This document shows positions 6,290-7,269 of a stretch of 7,269 nt of DNA, piece after piece (the first letter of the stretch is position 1; every line of letters begins with the position of its first letter). Source of the DNA: Methanotrichaceae archaeon (GTDB lineage Archaea; Halobacteriota; Methanosarcinia; Methanotrichales; Methanotrichaceae); contig DUKF01000011.1 in assembly GCA_013329455.1 (NCBI GenBank), forward strand, positions 4,179-11,447, in the 5' to 3' direction. The notes under the pieces are model-generated. The model had not been told where the DNA came from and did no database searches. It saw nothing but the letters and a program-made list of their open reading frames with translations. A program made the translations under genes and the position numbers.

Positions 6290-6559
6290 TCAATAAACCA
6301 CCTTGAAGTCTTCCAGCTCCTTGCACTGGATATCCGATATATCCATGCCGGAGACCATGGCCTGGGCCGGTCCAGTCTTCATGAGGTTCAAAAGCTCACC
6401 CACCTTCTGCTTCTCTCCTTGGAGGAGAGACTCTACCCCGCCCCCGGGAAGGTTTCGAACCCAGCCCTTTACCTCCAATTCCGTTGCATGGGTCTTGGCG
6501 AAGTACCTGTAGCCCACACCCTGGACCCTGCCGGACACTCGGACCCTTACGCATATCAT
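6290..6559 (-). CDS. acyP: Acylphosphatase
   Basis: This 89-residue enzyme of the acylphosphatase fold hydrolyses acyl phosphates such as acetyl phosphate, carbamoyl phosphate or 1,3-bisphosphoglycerate. The signature GRVQGVGYR is at 10-18, with the phosphate-binding Arg18. The second signature GWVRNLPGGGVE is at 32-43, with the catalytic Asn36. The length is typical. The start is set by a full GGAGGTGATC site three bases before the ATG at 6559; the GTG at 6568 lies inside that site and is not credible. The gene follows tpiA directly and precedes the ferredoxin by 22 bases, so all are probably one transcript. In an aceticlastic methanogen a role in clearing acetyl or glycolytic acyl phosphates is conceivable, but this is inference. 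Confidence 0.93.
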   Translation of the reverse strand: MICVRVRVSGRVQGVGYRYFAKTHATELEVKGWVRNLPGGGVESLLQGEKQKVGELLNLMKTGPAQAMVSGMDISDIQCKELEDFKVVY

Positions 6560-6562
6560 CGG

Positions 6563-6572
6563 GATCACCTCC
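6563..6572 (-). promoter_or_regulatory. Full-consensus ribosome binding site built from the end of tpiA
   Basis: GGAGGTGATC on the minus strand matches the complement of the archaeal 16S rRNA 3' end over its whole length. It contains the last tpiA codons and its TGA stop, so ribosomes ending tpiA stand on the acylphosphatase start site. Confidence 0.8.
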
Positions 6573-7233
6573 GAATCCCTGAGAGGAGGTCCTCCAGAGC
6601 CTTCTTTTGATCTTTGGCCTTGATTATCCCCGAAGCCAGAAGAACGCCTTCGGATCCCAACTCCAGGGCAGCCAAAAGGTCCTTGCCCCGGCTGATGCCA
6701 GCGCCGCAGAGAACCCCAACTTCGGGTTCGATCTTCTTTACAGCCTCCACAGACCCCGTAACAACTCCGGGGTCAGCCTCGGAGACAGGAATCCCGCTCC
6801 CTATCAGCTCTGGAGGCTCCACCGCCACGAAGTTCGGCTTGAGGGCTGCGGCCGCCCTGGTGGTAGCGACGTTGTTGGTGCAGACGATCGTTGAAAGGCC
6901 CTCTGCCTTGCAAGCCGATAGGGCCGCCTCGATCTCGGCGAGCTTCAGCCTTCTTTCCGAATGGTTTATGAGGGTACCGCTAGCTCCTGCGGCCTTGACC
7001 GAAGCGGCGGTGATGTGACCGGTGTAACCACCAAACCCGACCCCATCGACGTGCTGGGCGTAAATCGGGATCGTGACGTTCTCCGAGATAAGACGGATGT
7101 CCGCGGTCTGGGGCACTACAACCATCTCCACATCGAACCGCTCTGCTGCCTCCTCACAAATTCTGGAGAGCTTCAGGGCCTCCATGCCCGTAGCCTCCGC
7201 GTAGGTCTTGAAGTTGAGCACTACCTTTGTCAT
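6565..7233 (-). CDS. tpiA: Triosephosphate isomerase, archaeal type
   Basis: This 222-residue TIM-barrel enzyme interconverts dihydroxyacetone phosphate and glyceraldehyde 3-phosphate in the cytoplasm. Visible catalytic elements are Asn7 and Lys9 in LNFKTY, His91 in LINHSERR, and Glu139 in VEPPELIGSG. Phosphate-binding loops are seen at LCGAGISRG (175-183) and VLLASGI (197-203). The length is that of the short archaeal form, about 25 residues shorter than bacterial enzymes. Three in-frame starts stand close together (GTG 7242, ATG 7239, ATG 7233); AAAGG at 7242-7246 is best spaced for 7233. It is the first complete gene of the operon in this window. Its substrate dihydroxyacetone phosphate feeds glycerol-1-phosphate, the archaeal lipid backbone, which gives a loose link to the lipid reductase downstream. 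Confidence 0.95.
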   Translation of the reverse strand: MTKVVLNFKTYAEATGMEALKLSRICEEAAERFDVEMVVVPQTADIRLISENVTIPIYAQHVDGVGFGGYTGHITAASVKAAGASGTLINHSERRLKLAEIEAALSACKAEGLSTIVCTNNVATTRAAAALKPNFVAVEPPELIGSGIPVSEADPGVVTGSVEAVKKIEPEVGVLCGAGISRGKDLLAALELGSEGVLLASGIIKAKDQKKALEDLLSGIRR

Positions 7234-7241
7234 GATCATCA

Positions 7242-7246
7242 CCTTT
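7242..7246 (-). promoter_or_regulatory. Ribosome binding site of tpiA
   Basis: AAAGG lies 8 bases before the ATG at 7233 and only 2 bases before the ATG at 7239, which favours the former. No TATA element fits within the few bases left in the window, so tpiA may itself be inside a longer transcript. Confidence 0.5.
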
Positions 7247-7269
7247 GGCCGAGATTCCGTGATGCCGAG

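Noticed and set aside
7239..7269. Possible end of an upstream minus-strand gene (SASRNLGQR, stop TGA 7241-7239)
   Set aside because: The AGG-TGA arrangement resembles the tpiA/acylphosphatase junction, but ten codons at a window edge cannot be told from chance.

Overview
The window looks like chromosome of a methanogenic archaeon of the Methanotrichales (Methanothrix/Methanosaeta type). The reasons are a short archaeal-type triosephosphate isomerase, a ferredoxin-geranylgeranyl reductase pair for archaeal lipid saturation, a secreted beta-helix/TPR protein of the style common in that group, GGAGGTGATC-type ribosome binding sites and TATA-like promoters. Most genes are GC-rich (63% in one 60-base line counted by hand at 4561). 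The genus is an inference from gene style, not from a marker gene.

Layout. On the minus strand at the left is a secreted protein with a right-handed beta-helix domain, an acidic linker and five TPR units (129-1688). Upstream of it are a small CxxC-containing reading frame (1809-1958) and a 12-helix MFS exporter of the Bcr/CflA type (2004-3239). A gene-poor stretch (3240-3692) follows. Next comes an AT-rich plus-strand gene (3693-4238; 38% GC in one counted line) that resembles cargo of mobile or defence-type DNA and may be frameshifted near its end. A GC-rich plus-strand gene of unknown function (4402-4962) follows; it contains an internal duplication.

The right third is a compact minus-strand operon read from 7233 down to 4913: tpiA, acylphosphatase, a 2[4Fe-4S] ferredoxin, and digeranylgeranylglycerophospholipid reductase. 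The genes are linked by stop codons embedded in Shine-Dalgarno sites, a 22-base gap and a 4-base ATGA overlap. TPI sets the level of dihydroxyacetone phosphate, the precursor of the archaeal lipid backbone. The ferredoxin is the likely electron donor of the reductase that saturates the isoprenoid chains. The last gene converges on, and overlaps by 50 bases, the duplicated-domain gene.

The segment from about 2000 to 4380 differs in base composition from both flanks and reads as an accessory insert between core genes. Its left edge runs straight into a coding-like frame that lacks a clear start, which may be the remnant of an older gene. No rRNA, tRNA, CRISPR array, transposase or integrase was found.
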